A stretch of 64,000 nt of DNA from Vreelandella boliviensis LC1 (GCF_000236035.1 NZ_JH393257.1:1975989-2039988), one strand, 5' to 3'. Shown: positions 35,478 to 44,310, counted from the stretch's first letter. Notes: generated from the sequence alone by a model not told the origin. Translations and numbers: made by a program.

Positions 35478-36550
35478 AAAAAAATCCCATGATTCAAATA
35501 GAAAATAAAAAAGTTGGAAGGGATCATCCTGTTTACTTTATTGCTGATATAGCTGCTAACCATGATGGCGATATCGAACGCGCTAAGGACTTAATTTTTC
35601 TTGCAGCTGAAGCTGGCGCTGATGCTGCTAAATTTCAACACTTTCAAGCTGAAACCATTGTCAGCGATCATGGTTTTAAAGCTCTTAGTGGTCAGAAGTC
35701 ACATCAATCTTCATGGAAAAAATCAGTATTTGAGGTCTATCAAGATGCTAGTATTAATCTAGATTGGTCAGATATCCTGAAAGATACTTGCAAAAAAGCA
35801 GGTATAAGTTTCTTCACTAGCCCATACAGTATGGACTTGGTAGATCATATTGATCCTTATGTTCCAGCTTATAAAATAGGTTCTGGAGATATTACATGGA
35901 TTGAAATGGTAGAGTATATTGCATCTAAAAAGAAGCCATATATTCTTGCAAGTGGCGCATCCAATATGGAGGATGTTAATCGTGCTGTAAGTGCTGGGTT
36001 AGCTATCAACACTAATTTATGCCTTATGCAGTGCAATACAAATTATACTGCCAGTATTGATAATTTCAAGAACATTCAGCTCAATGTGTTAAGGACTTTT
36101 CGTGAAATATATCCTGATTTGCTTCTCGGTTTGAGCGATCATACACCTGGACATGCTACAGTTTTGGGTGCGGTCGCCTTAGGGGCACGTATGGTGGAAA
36201 AGCACTTTACTGATGACAATTACCGTCAAGGTCCTGATCATAAATTTTCTATGAACCCATATTCTTGGAAAGAAATGGTTAATCGTACCCGAGAGCTAGA
36301 GAATGCATTAGGCAACGGCATTAAAAAGGTAGAGCAAAATGAACAAGAGACAGTAATATTACAGCGCCGTGCCATTCGGTTAGCTCAAGATTTACACTCT
36401 GGGGACCGAGTTAGAAGGGAACACTTAACAGTACTACGCCCTTGTCCGGTAGATGGGTTGCCTCCCTACCTCATTGACGAAATAATTGGTAGGAAAATAC
36501 GCCACACTATAACAACTGGTGATTATATTAAATGGACAGATCTCGAATAG
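35474..36550 (+). CDS. pseI: Nonulosonate synthase, NeuB/PseI family
   Basis: A 358-residue protein. The NeuB barrel (about 15-270) has FIADIAANHDGDIERAKDLI, DAAKFQHFQAETIVS, YKIGSGDITWIEMVEYIA and LGLSDHTPGHATVLGAVALG. A C-terminal SAF/antifreeze-like domain (about 295-358) has RRAIRLAQDLHSGDRVRREH. It condenses PEP with a 6-carbon 2-acetamido sugar to give a nine-carbon acid. Which of the sialic, legionaminic or pseudaminic group it makes is not fixed by sequence alone, but PseB and PseF beside it suggest a pseudaminate-like product. Confidence 0.85.
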   Translation: MKKNPMIQIENKKVGRDHPVYFIADIAANHDGDIERAKDLIFLAAEAGADAAKFQHFQAETIVSDHGFKALSGQKSHQSSWKKSVFEVYQDASINLDWSDILKDTCKKAGISFFTSPYSMDLVDHIDPYVPAYKIGSGDITWIEMVEYIASKKKPYILASGASNMEDVNRAVSAGLAINTNLCLMQCNTNYTASIDNFKNIQLNVLRTFREIYPDLLLGLSDHTPGHATVLGAVALGARMVEKHFTDDNYRQGPDHKFSMNPYSWKEMVNRTRELENALGNGIKKVEQNEQETVILQRRAIRLAQDLHSGDRVRREHLTVLRPCPVDGLPPYLIDEIIGRKIRHTITTGDYIKWTDLE

Positions 36551-37179
36551 CTTTAGTTATTCCAGCATATAATGAAGCTGAGACTATTTTTGATGTCGTC
36601 TCTGCTGCTTTAAATTATGGGCAGCCTATCGTCGTTAATGATTCTTCCAACGATGCGACCTCCGAAAAAGCCAGTAGTGCTGGGGCTTATGTTGTCTCTC
36701 ATGCTAAGAATATGGGGTATGATAAAGCTTTAAATTCTGGTTTTAAAGAAGCTCTCCGAAGAGGGTTTGAAGTGGTCGTAACTATTGATGCAGATGGTCA
36801 GCATGAACCAGGATTAATCTCTCAGTTTTTAGATAGTATCGACTCGGGCGCTGATCTTGTTCTAGGTGTAAGGAATAAACGTCCACGTTTCGCTGAACAT
36901 GTCTTTGCTTATTATACCAAGTTTCGCTATGGGATTAATGACCCATTGTGCGGAATGAAAGCATATAAAATATCAGTGTATGAGTCTTTGGGTCACTTTG
37001 ATTCATATGGTTCAATAGGAACTGAATTAGCTATTTACGCCGCCAGAAGAGGTTTTTGTTATAGTCAAGTTGATTTTTCTGTCAAAGATCGTATAGGACG
37101 TTCCAGATTTGGTGGTTCTTTTGTTGCTAATTTTCGAATATTGAGATCTTTGTTTATAGATATTGTCCGTGTTTATTAG
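36532..37179 (+). CDS. GT2-family glycosyltransferase (DPM1-like)
   Basis: A 215-residue single-domain GT2 enzyme. It starts RIALVIPAYNEAETIFDVVS, has VVVTIDADGQHEPGLISQFL (the D-x-D metal site is represented by DADGQ) and ADLVLGVRNKRPR. It lacks membrane helices. It overlaps the synthase gene by 19 bases and is the last gene of the cluster. It probably transfers a sugar to a lipid or protein acceptor; the sugar is unknown. Confidence 0.83.
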   Translation: MDRSRIALVIPAYNEAETIFDVVSAALNYGQPIVVNDSSNDATSEKASSAGAYVVSHAKNMGYDKALNSGFKEALRRGFEVVVTIDADGQHEPGLISQFLDSIDSGADLVLGVRNKRPRFAEHVFAYYTKFRYGINDPLCGMKAYKISVYESLGHFDSYGSIGTELAIYAARRGFCYSQVDFSVKDRIGRSRFGGSFVANFRILRSLFIDIVRVY

Positions 37180-37830
37180 GCATGGTAGCAGTGATTTTTA
37201 TTCTAAAGCCTATAGAAGCAGAGGTTTGATGAGTTTAATTAGTTTTAAAATTTATTTTATTTAAAAAGTCAATGATAGTCTTTCTATATAATTGTGCCAT
37301 CTATTTTAGTTCATGATGATGTTGAAAACTTTTTAGCATGTTATGCTAAAGCTGATAAGTAAACAATTTGTCTGTACACTTTTATAATTATTTTATGTGA
37401 ATGCTCAACAATCACTATTTGATGCTACTCTTCAGCAGTTGGTTTTTCAGCCATGTTTATCTTTTCGAGTGTGAGTTGCTGAGCAGCTATTTTAAAGTAG
37501 AACGCTTGGAGCTTAGAACTAAAGGATAGCTCGACAAGTATCGTGTTGTTGGCAAACAGATCCACTTGGCGGGCGTCGGTTTCTCCCGCGAATAGCCTAG
37601 ATCGCGGGGGATGTTGAAACACTCCCCGCCAGAGCATGTCGTCCTTCAATATCTATGTCTTTTAAATGACCCATACGAAATTACTTCTCCTAAACCCTCT
37701 CCCACTAATTGATTAGCTGACTAATGTTGACCTTCCTAGGTTTTATTCGATAATGAATGATCACGCGTAGCGCTCAAAATTGTTGTGAGTGCTCACTTCG
37801 GTCGCTCTTCATTGGGTAGGAAGCCAATCC
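37180..37830. other. 650-bp gene-poor stretch at the end of the glycosylation locus
   Basis: No confident gene is seen. The first 250 bases are AT-rich like the preceding genes and contain an inverted repeat TTTAGCAT-GTT-ATGCTAAA (37332-37350) without a T-run. The next 200 bases are more GC-rich, and on the minus strand hold an ORF of about 70 codons (37425-37637, ATG with AAGGA upstream) whose product I do not recognise. The change of composition within the gap marks the right edge of the AT-rich island. Confidence 0.6.
37425..37637 (-). CDS. Possible small protein or gene remnant (about 70 aa)
   Basis: The ORF begins MLWRGVFQHPPRSRLFAGET and ends NMAEKPTAEE, preceded by AAGGA four bases before the ATG. 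It has no membrane helix or signal. I do not recognise the family. Location in a gap at the island edge makes a fragment of a decayed gene as likely as a real small protein. Confidence 0.3.
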   Translation of the reverse strand: MLWRGVFQHPPRSRLFAGETDARQVDLFANNTILVELSFSSKLQAFYFKIAAQQLTLEKINMAEKPTAEE

Positions 37831-38511
37831 ATGGATCCGCACAAACTGGCGGTAACCTTAGCCATCACTGCAGGCTGGTTGAGTTTTAACGGCCTTGTCG
37901 TTTGCATGTACTTCTTACTAAGCGGCAGAGGCGTGCTGGAAGGGGGAATGTGGCGAGGCGGAGAGTGGCTAAGGCTTGGGCAGCCATTAGTGCCAACCAA
38001 TGAGAGCACCAAATTACCAACTCAACCTTCTACTATTGCAAAGCAGGTGAGCACTCCCTCTACGTTACCCGAGAGTGAAGATAGCGTAGAGGAGGTGGCA
38101 CCTGCAGCGGCCGAAGAGAGTGCTCATGTACTGTTTGTGATGTTTGAACAGCCCGATACCGCGCTCAATAAGAAGCTTCAAGTTAGTCTGCAAAAATGGG
38201 ATGCCCACTACGATGCCGCGCTTCAGGTTTACAGCGTGCCAGGTGTTACTCCGCAGAATCCATTGTGTGTCGCTAATGCCTACCCGCCTGGAGTGATGCC
38301 TTCTCCAGACAGCTTCCAGCAAGCAGAGCATTTGATCGGTGGTGTAAGCATCATTCTCAAAAATCCTAAGCGCAGGCGCGGGTTTGATAAGGTGCAGTTG
38401 GAAAAGCTTGTTACGTTTTCTCAAGAGCTGGCAGCGCTAGGCGGCAGCGTACTGGATGCAAAGCGGCAAGTAGCCACCCCCAAAACGTTCCAAGCAATCA
38501 GACAAAAATAG
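37831..38511 (+). CDS. ZipA-domain-like membrane-anchored protein
   Basis: About 226 residues: an N-terminal membrane helix (AVTLAITAGWLSFNGLVVCM), a Pro/Thr/Ser/Glu-rich linker (about 60-110) and a C-terminal domain (about 110-226) whose end, QLEKLVTFSQELAALGGSVL then DAKRQ, matches the end of the ZipA FtsZ-binding domain. The layout is that of ZipA but the protein is shorter and the core is divergent. ATG 37831 (AGGAAG upstream) is preferred to GTG 37789. It may be a divisome-related paralogue; the true ZipA of a gammaproteobacterium is normally next to ligA, which is not here. Confidence 0.55.
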   Translation: MDPHKLAVTLAITAGWLSFNGLVVCMYFLLSGRGVLEGGMWRGGEWLRLGQPLVPTNESTKLPTQPSTIAKQVSTPSTLPESEDSVEEVAPAAAEESAHVLFVMFEQPDTALNKKLQVSLQKWDAHYDAALQVYSVPGVTPQNPLCVANAYPPGVMPSPDSFQQAEHLIGGVSIILKNPKRRRGFDKVQLEKLVTFSQELAALGGSVLDAKRQVATPKTFQAIRQK

Positions 38512-38572
38512 CCAAACAGCTGAGCGCGAACGTATATTCAGTAATGGAATAAAAAATATTTTTAATATTCTT

Positions 38573-38600
38573 TTGTATGCTTTTGTCTTGCGGGTAAAAT
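38573..38600 (+). promoter_or_regulatory. Sigma-70 promoter candidate of the cystine-type transporter
   Basis: TTGTAT (38573-38578), 16-base spacer and TAAAAT (38595-38600). The start codon follows at 38677. A short leader hairpin GCCGCA/TGCGGC (38614-38634) lies in between. Confidence 0.5.
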
Positions 38601-38676
38601 AGCTGCCATCAACGCCGCATGAATTTTTTGCGGCTATTCGGATCGTCGGGATATCGACTAACGAGGAAACAGACTC

Positions 38677-39447
38677 ATGCTACTATCACGCAAGCTTAAT
38701 ATCTCCCTCGCCGCGCTTTCGCTAAGCGTTGCCAGCGGGTTGTTCGCCGCGGCTGCTCAAGCCGATACACTTCGAGTGGGCATGTCCGGTGGTTACTTCC
38801 CCTTTACCTTCGTTGAGCAAGATGAGCTTAAAGGCTTTGAAGTCGATGTCATGAATGCAGTGGGTGAGATCACCGGTGATGACATCGAATTCGTTACTGC
38901 TAGCTTCTCGGGGCTGGCGGGTATGCTTGAGTCTGGGCGTATCGACACCATTGCCAACCAAATCACTATCACCCCAGAGCGTGAAGCGAAGTATGTGTTC
39001 ACTTCGCCTTACGTGTATGACGGTGCACAGGTCGTCGTAAAGGCAGGGAATGACACTATTCAAGGTGTTGAAGATTTGTCCGGCAAAAGCGTGGCGGTGA
39101 ACCTGGGTTCCAACTACGAACAGCTGCTGCGTGAACAACCGAACGCCGATGAAATCGATATTCGTACCTATGAATCCAACATTGAGCAGGATGTGGCGCT
39201 GGGCCGAGTAGAAGCCTTTGTGATGGATCGCGTGAGTGCTACGCAAGTCATTAAAGAGAAAAACCTGCCGTTAGAGCTGGCGGGCCAGCCATTCTCGACC
39301 ATTGAGAATGCGCTGCCGTTCCGTGATGACGAGGCGGGTCGTGAGCAGCGTGACCGCGTTGGCGCAGCACTTTCGGAGTTGCGCGATAATGGCGAGCTAC
39401 GTGAGATATCTGAGAAATGGTTCGATACTGATATCACTCAGCCGTAA
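38677..39447 (+). CDS. Amino-acid ABC transporter binding protein, cystine/polar type
   Basis: A 256-residue exported protein with signal peptide (NISLAALSLSVASGLFAAAA, then QADTL). The mature start TLRVGMSGGYFPFTF and the SGLAGMLESGRIDTIANQIT plus REAKYVFTSPYVYDGAQVVV segments are typical of the SBP_bac_3 family, closest in style to the FliY/TcyJ cystine-binding proteins. The last part WFDTDIT is usual. Downstream permease and ATPase genes complete the transporter. Confidence 0.9.
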   Translation: MLLSRKLNISLAALSLSVASGLFAAAAQADTLRVGMSGGYFPFTFVEQDELKGFEVDVMNAVGEITGDDIEFVTASFSGLAGMLESGRIDTIANQITITPEREAKYVFTSPYVYDGAQVVVKAGNDTIQGVEDLSGKSVAVNLGSNYEQLLREQPNADEIDIRTYESNIEQDVALGRVEAFVMDRVSATQVIKEKNLPLELAGQPFSTIENALPFRDDEAGREQRDRVGAALSELRDNGELREISEKWFDTDITQP

Positions 39448-39470
39448 CAACTGATCTTATCCGTTTCATG

Positions 39471-39497
39471 CGGCCGTGGCATTGCCACGGCCGTTTG
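39471..39497 (+). terminator. Intra-operon hairpin (partial terminator)
   Basis: CGGCCGTGGC (39471-39480), loop ATT, GCCACGGCCG (39484-39493), followed by TTTGCTT. It lies between the binding protein and the permease genes, a common device for making much more binding protein than membrane components. Confidence 0.75.
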
Positions 39498-39529
39498 CTT
39501 ATAAGCGATTTAGCCTATGTTTAATTACC

Positions 39530-40198
39530 ATGCTTAACCTCGAATATATGTGGGGGCTGTTGCCGGTTCTGCTGCGCTACTTGCCGCTCACCCTTCAAAT
39601 GGCAACGATTGCCATGATATTTGCGTTGATACTGGCGTGCCTGTTAGCGGTGGTTCGCGTGTCAAAAGTGCCGGTATTAAATGGCTTTTCACTGCTGTTT
39701 ATTTCGTTTTTTCGCGGTACACCGCTGCTGGTTCAGTTGTTCCTTTTTTATTACGGCCTGCCACAGCTAATAAGCTCTTTGATCGCCATTACCGGCGTGA
39801 CAGCTGCGGTACTGGGGCTAACGTTACACTTCTCTGCCTACATGGCCGAATCCATTCGTGCTGCCATTGTGGGGATTGACCGCAGCCAGACCGAAGCCGC
39901 GCTCTCCATCGGCATGACCCAGTCGCAATTAATGCGGCGCATTATTCTGCCCCAGGCCACCCGTGTGGCAACGCCGACGCTGATGAACTACTTCATCGAT
40001 ATGATCAAAGCGACCTCGTTGGCCTTTACGTTAGGCGTCACCGAACTAATGGGGGCCACGCAAAAAGAGGCGGCGGGCAGCTTTCTTTATTTGGAGGCGT
40101 TCTTGCTGGTAGCGCTGATTTATTGGGCGGTGGTGGAGGTGCTCTCCTGGGGTCAGCGTCGGTTAGAAATTTACCTGAATAAGGCCTACCAACGATGA
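39530..40198 (+). CDS. Amino-acid ABC transporter permease, HisM/TcyL type
   Basis: About 222 residues with five helices. The N-terminal half has LPLTLQMATIAMIFALILAC; then FRGTPLLVQLFLFYYGLPQL, the signature of polar amino-acid permeases; then RSQTEAALSIGMTQSQLMRR, the EAA loop that contacts the ATPase. ATG 39530 is preferred over the longer frame from 39476 because the latter includes the hairpin's arm. The end overlaps the ATPase gene by four bases. Confidence 0.9.
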   Translation: MLNLEYMWGLLPVLLRYLPLTLQMATIAMIFALILACLLAVVRVSKVPVLNGFSLLFISFFRGTPLLVQLFLFYYGLPQLISSLIAITGVTAAVLGLTLHFSAYMAESIRAAIVGIDRSQTEAALSIGMTQSQLMRRIILPQATRVATPTLMNYFIDMIKATSLAFTLGVTELMGATQKEAAGSFLYLEAFLLVALIYWAVVEVLSWGQRRLEIYLNKAYQR

Positions 40199-40950
40199 TT
40201 TCGCTGCAAGGCATTACCAAGCGTTTCAGCGGCCATACGGTGTTTAAAGATATCGATTTAAGCCTTTCTCAAGGCGAGATCATTGTCATCATCGGCCCTT
40301 CCGGTACGGGTAAGTCGACGCTGTTGCGCTGTATTAATTTTCTGGAACGCCCTGATGCAGGTCGACTGCAGGTGGGGGATTTGAGTGTTGATACCCAGCG
40401 GGCCAGCCGGGCAGATATTCTGGCGCTGCGTCGGCGTACTGCTTTTGTGTTTCAGAACTACGGCCTGTTCGCCAATAAAACCGCGCTGGAGAATATCAGC
40501 GAAGGCATGATTGTGGTGGACAAGCTACCGAAAGCTCAGGCCCATATGCGGGCAAGGGAAATTCTGGAGCGCATCGGCCTGGCAGATAAGGCGGATGCTT
40601 ACCCGGCTTCGCTCTCCGGCGGCCAGCAGCAGCGGGTGGGTATTGGTCGGGCTATGGCAGCCAATGCCGATGTGATTCTGTTTGATGAGCCCACTTCGTC
40701 CCTTGACCCCCAGTGGGTGGAGGAGGTCTTGAGCCTGATGAAGCAATTGGCGGTAGAACGCCAGACGATGATTGTCGTCACCCACGAGATGCAGTTCGCC
40801 CGGGAAGTAGCGGATCGGGTGGTATTTATGGACGAAGGCGGTATCGTCGAGCAAGCCCCGCCAGAAGAGCTGTTCACCGCGCCTAAAGATGAGCGAACGC
40901 GCCACTTCTTGCGCAAAATTCTTGCGCCCACGGGGCAGGCTGTGCCTTAA
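40195..40950 (+). CDS. Amino-acid ABC transporter ATP-binding protein, TcyN type
   Basis: A 251-residue ATPase. Walker [10 protein letters not shown] at residues 34-42, the signature [16 protein letters not shown], Walker [14 protein letters not shown] and the His-switch [20 protein letters not shown]. Together with the two preceding genes it is a complete polar amino-acid importer, most likely for L-cystine; specificity is inferred from the binding protein only. Confidence 0.92.
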   Translation: MISLQGITKRFSGHTVFKDIDLSLSQGEIIVIIGPSGTGKSTLLRCINFLERPDAGRLQVGDLSVDTQRASRADILALRRRTAFVFQNYGLFANKTALENISEGMIVVDKLPKAQAHMRAREILERIGLADKADAYPASLSGGQQQRVGIGRAMAANADVILFDEPTSSLDPQWVEEVLSLMKQLAVERQTMIVVTHEMQFAREVADRVVFMDEGGIVEQAPPEELFTAPKDERTRHFLRKILAPTGQAVP

Positions 40951-40979
40951 AGGCTAGCGCCCGACTGTTTGAGGTTAAT

Positions 40980-41768
40980 ATGCCCACTATTACCAAGGCA
41001 TTGCTAAAAAGTGTTGAGCAATTAGCCTGGGAGGCGGGCGAGGCGATCATGCTGGTATATCGTCGAGACTTCGCCGTTGAGTTTAAAGCCGACAAAAGCC
41101 CGCTCACTGAGGCGGATAAAGCCGCCCATGAGATGATTGCCCGTGGCTTGCAGGCGCTTACCCCTGATGTGCCGATACTCTCCGAAGAGGATACCCAGAG
41201 CTTTAAAGGCGCCAACGCGCAGGGCTTATATTGGCTGGTCGACCCGTTGGATGGCACCAAGGAGTTCATCAAGCGTAACGATGAATTCACCGTCAATATT
41301 GCCCTGATTGAAAAGGGCCGACCGGTGCTTGGTGTGGTGGTGGCGCCCGCCTTGAAGCTTAGCTATCTAGCCGCCGAAAGTTTAGGCGCGTTTAAAGTCG
41401 ATGCTGATGGGCAGTGGCAGCCGATCATGGCGTCATTGCCTCCGTTATCAGGGCAGCCGTGGCGCGTGCTGGGAAGCCGCTCCCACGCGGATTCGCGTTT
41501 GTCGGCATGGCTTGGTGAGTTGGGTAAGCATGAGCTTCGGTCTATGGGCAGTTCGCTTAAAGCGTGTTTTATCGCAGAAGGCAATGCCGATGTGTACCCG
41601 CGGTTTGGGCCAACCAGTTTGTGGGATACGGGTGCTGCACAGGCAGTTGTAGAGCAGGCTGGCGGTCGCGTTGTTACGTTTGACAATCAACCGCTTAGCT
41701 ACGCAAACCCCGAGCAAGTGCTTAATCCCGATTTTATGGTGTGGGGCAAGTCGGCTAGCCCGCGTTAA
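40980..41768 (+). CDS. cysQ: 3'(2'),5'-bisphosphate nucleotidase CysQ
   Basis: A 262-residue inositol-monophosphatase-fold phosphatase that hydrolyses PAP, the by-product of sulfate assimilation. Metal-site motifs are KSPLTEADKAAHEMI, LSEEDTQSF and WLVDPLDGTKEFIKRNDEFT (DPLDGT), with a late LWDTGAAQAVVEQAGG. Lithium and salt inhibit this family, relevant to halophiles. It lies 29 bases after the transporter ATPase and its 3' end overlaps the convergent diguanylate cyclase gene by 14 bases. Confidence 0.95.
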   Translation: MPTITKALLKSVEQLAWEAGEAIMLVYRRDFAVEFKADKSPLTEADKAAHEMIARGLQALTPDVPILSEEDTQSFKGANAQGLYWLVDPLDGTKEFIKRNDEFTVNIALIEKGRPVLGVVVAPALKLSYLAAESLGAFKVDADGQWQPIMASLPPLSGQPWRVLGSRSHADSRLSAWLGELGKHELRSMGSSLKACFIAEGNADVYPRFGPTSLWDTGAAQAVVEQAGGRVVTFDNQPLSYANPEQVLNPDFMVWGKSASPR

Positions 41769-43725
41769 CGACTACTTGGTTACGGCCGTTTTCTTTAGCT
41801 TGGTATAGGCCTATGTCTGCGCGTTTTAGGGCAGGCTTCAGTCCCTTTTCATTGGTTAAAATAGCGGTTACCCCAAGTGATACGGTCAGCCAAAGCATTT
41901 TTTCTGAGCGCTCTTCTGATGCGTTAATAGGGGTAGCAGCCACTGTGCTGCGTATACGCTCGGCTACCTGTTCAGCGTGTGAAAGCGAGGTATTGGGAAG
42001 TAAAATAGCAAACTCTTCGCCGCCCACTCGGCATAGCAAGTCTTCTTGGCGAAGCAAGTCAGCCACTATTTTCGTAAAGCTTGTTAGTACGTCATCACCA
42101 ACATCATGACCATATTCATCGTTAATGTGCTTGAAGTGGTCAATATCAATGGCGATGAGTGCGATAGGGTTATTTTCCCTTCGTGCCCGTGACATCTCGG
42201 TAGTCGCTTGGGTCTGTAAATAACGCCGGTTGAATACCCCCGTCAGTGGGTCTGTCATGGCTTGGGCGCGTAGTTTTTCTTCAAGTTGTTTGCGTTCGGT
42301 AAGGTCAAACACGGTGGCACGTGTATGCACAAACTGGCCATCGCGATAAAAGGCGGAGGCCTTAATCATGACGTGGCGCTGCTCGCCATTACGCGTTAGC
42401 AGGCTGCATTCTGCGCTACCTGGTTGATTGTTTTTTACGTTTTCGAAGGCTTTGTCGAAATGGTCACGAGTTTCTGGCGTGATCAATTCTCGGTAAGTGA
42501 CGTGACCGATAACTTCTTCGTCGGAGTAGCCAAGCCAGGTGAGTTCGGTGCGGTTCATTTTAATCACTCGACCGGTTGTATCGAGCGAGTGGTAGCCGCA
42601 AGGGGCATTTTCATACAGGTCGCTTACTTCATGGGCGTGGCGCTGGGCTGCTTGGCGCAACTCGCGTTGGCGTTGGCTGCTGAATGCCCAAAATATTCCG
42701 AAGGCGACGGCAACACCGTAGGTCAATAACAGAAACCAAAGCACGGTAGTCTCTTCTTCTATCAGCGAGCGCCAAGTAGGTCGCGGCAGTGATACGCCCA
42801 GTTTCCAAGGGTAGTAGGCATTTTCACTAAAGATAGAGCCCGACAGGCTACGATAGCGCTGGGTGCGTATATCTTCAGTTTGAAAGCGTAATAGATGGTT
42901 ATCTACCGTGGCATGGCCAGCATTGCGCTGCTGCATAGCTTGCCAATAGTCAGGTGCGAGGGTGGCAAAATCACTTCCAAAGCTAGTCGTATTTAATGGC
43001 GGGATGCCTTCATCTAACAGCCACCGTCCTTGGGCGTCGATTAAAAGCGTATTGGCACTTTGCTCAAGCAGCATAGCTTGGCGTAGGGCGCTTGTGAGGT
43101 AGCTCCAATTTAAGCTTAAAAGCACCACGCCACGGCGTGCACCCGTCGCATCAAAGATAGGGGTAGAAACGTTGACCACCGGGATCACTTCGTTACCAAA
43201 TAGTTCAAATTGCAGATTACGACCCGGCGGTGAGATATAGAGGTCGCGCGGTAGCAGTGAGGCCGCTTCTTGGAAGTAGTCGGTATAAGCATGATGAGTG
43301 CCATTCACACGTGGCCCCGTTTCATTGCTTTTGGGCGCGCGGAGCACTTCGCTTCCCTGGTTATCAATTAGTACCAGCTTGGTATAGCGGGGATTGTGAC
43401 TAATCAGCGTGTTTAAAAAAGTAGAAAGCTGCGATAAGTCACTAAGCGAATTGTGCTGATCAATGAGTGCTGCCCTGTCTTGGGATGCTAAGTACCGCCT
43501 TAATTCAGGCATTTCGGCAATCGCTAGCGCGTAGGTTAGGCTTTCATTAATATCGCGAGTTAATGTTTCTTGGCCGACGTTTAACAAGATTTTTGCTTCG
43601 GCACGCAGGCTATCAAGTCGGGACTCCATATGGACATGGAGCACAGGCAGCAGCGTTGTCGATACTAAAATCAACGGTATGCAAATGGCTAACAGTAGGC
43701 GAGTGAGTAAGCGTCGCAGTGGCAC
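41755..43725 (-). CDS. Diguanylate cyclase with periplasmic sensor, PAS and GGDEF domains
   Basis: A 656-residue membrane receptor. A first helix (LLLAICIPLILVSTTLLPVL), a large periplasmic dCache-like sensor (about 35-315) and a second helix (LWFLLLTYGVAVAFGIFWAF, about 330-350) precede a PAS domain (about 370-490) and a GGDEF domain. The active site is GGEEF at residues 568-572, and the inhibitory site RxxD is intact as RQED at 559-562, so the enzyme is expected to make c-di-GMP and be product-inhibited. The start is GTG at 43725 with AGGAAA upstream. The ligand is unknown. No EAL domain. Confidence 0.92.
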   Translation of the reverse strand: MPLRRLLTRLLLAICIPLILVSTTLLPVLHVHMESRLDSLRAEAKILLNVGQETLTRDINESLTYALAIAEMPELRRYLASQDRAALIDQHNSLSDLSQLSTFLNTLISHNPRYTKLVLIDNQGSEVLRAPKSNETGPRVNGTHHAYTDYFQEAASLLPRDLYISPPGRNLQFELFGNEVIPVVNVSTPIFDATGARRGVVLLSLNWSYLTSALRQAMLLEQSANTLLIDAQGRWLLDEGIPPLNTTSFGSDFATLAPDYWQAMQQRNAGHATVDNHLLRFQTEDIRTQRYRSLSGSIFSENAYYPWKLGVSLPRPTWRSLIEEETTVLWFLLLTYGVAVAFGIFWAFSSQRQRELRQAAQRHAHEVSDLYENAPCGYHSLDTTGRVIKMNRTELTWLGYSDEEVIGHVTYRELITPETRDHFDKAFENVKNNQPGSAECSLLTRNGEQRHVMIKASAFYRDGQFVHTRATVFDLTERKQLEEKLRAQAMTDPLTGVFNRRYLQTQATTEMSRARRENNPIALIAIDIDHFKHINDEYGHDVGDDVLTSFTKIVADLLRQEDLLCRVGGEEFAILLPNTSLSHAEQVAERIRSTVAATPINASEERSEKMLWLTVSLGVTAILTNEKGLKPALKRADIGLYQAKENGRNQVVVNAG

Positions 43726-43999
43726 TGAAATGTTTCCTGTGAGTAGGTGTACCCAAGGGCAACCTGCTTTTAGTATTATATGTTGTGCTTGTCAATGCGC
43801 TGCTAGCAAGCACGCCTAACGCGTGATAGACTACGCCATCCTCTCAGACAAGTCCCGTGAATGGGCAGCTTATTTCGACTGCCTGTTACACACTTTGGTA
43901 GGGTGATAACCCAGCCAAAACAATTGGTTGTTTTGGAAATGGATTGTTGCGGAAACGTCGCGCTGTGACAGCGCAGCCGACGAACACATATTTAATTTC

Positions 44000-44019
44000 G
44001 TTGCCGTTTTATCGGCAAC
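44000..44019 (+). promoter_or_regulatory. Leader hairpin of rpsT
   Basis: GTTGCCG (44000-44006), loop TTTTAT, CGGCAAC (44013-44019), placed eleven bases before the AAGGAG Shine-Dalgarno. A second small hairpin (GCGCTG-TGA-CAGCGC) lies further up in the leader. These may serve in feedback control of S20. Confidence 0.45.
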
Positions 44020-44043
44020 CTTTATTCTCCAAGGAGATACCCT

Positions 44044-44310
44044 GTGGCGAACAGCAAGCAAGCTCGCAAGCGCGCCCGCCAGGCCGAGAACCGTCGCGTC
44101 CTGAAATCCAGCCAGCGTAGCATGGTCCGCACCTACATCAAGCGTGTAGTGAAAGCGATCAGCACCGGCGACCACGCCAAGGCAATGGAAGAGTTCAAGG
44201 CAATGCAGCCGGTCGTTGACCGTATTGCAGACAAAGACGTGCTGTCTAAGAAGAAAGCAGCTCGCCTGAAGAGCCGTTTGAACAAGCGTATTAAGGCACT
44301 GGCGGCGTAA
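44044..44310 (+). CDS. rpsT: 30S ribosomal protein S20
   Basis: An 88-residue basic protein with the S20 text ANSKQARKRARQAENRR at the start and KKAARLKSRLNKRIKAL at the end. The start is GTG 44044 with AAGGAG seven bases upstream; the lack of an upstream ATG and the family start leave no doubt. In E. coli, S20 also uses a non-AUG start (UUG) and this is needed for autoregulation, so the GTG here is in line with that. Confidence 0.98.
   Translation: MANSKQARKRARQAENRRVLKSSQRSMVRTYIKRVVKAISTGDHAKAMEEFKAMQPVVDRIADKDVLSKKKAARLKSRLNKRIKALAA

Noticed and set aside
38722..39246. 174-codon minus-strand frame opposite the cystine-type binding protein
   Set aside because: Fully antisense to a well-supported exported protein; composition is that of a shadow frame.
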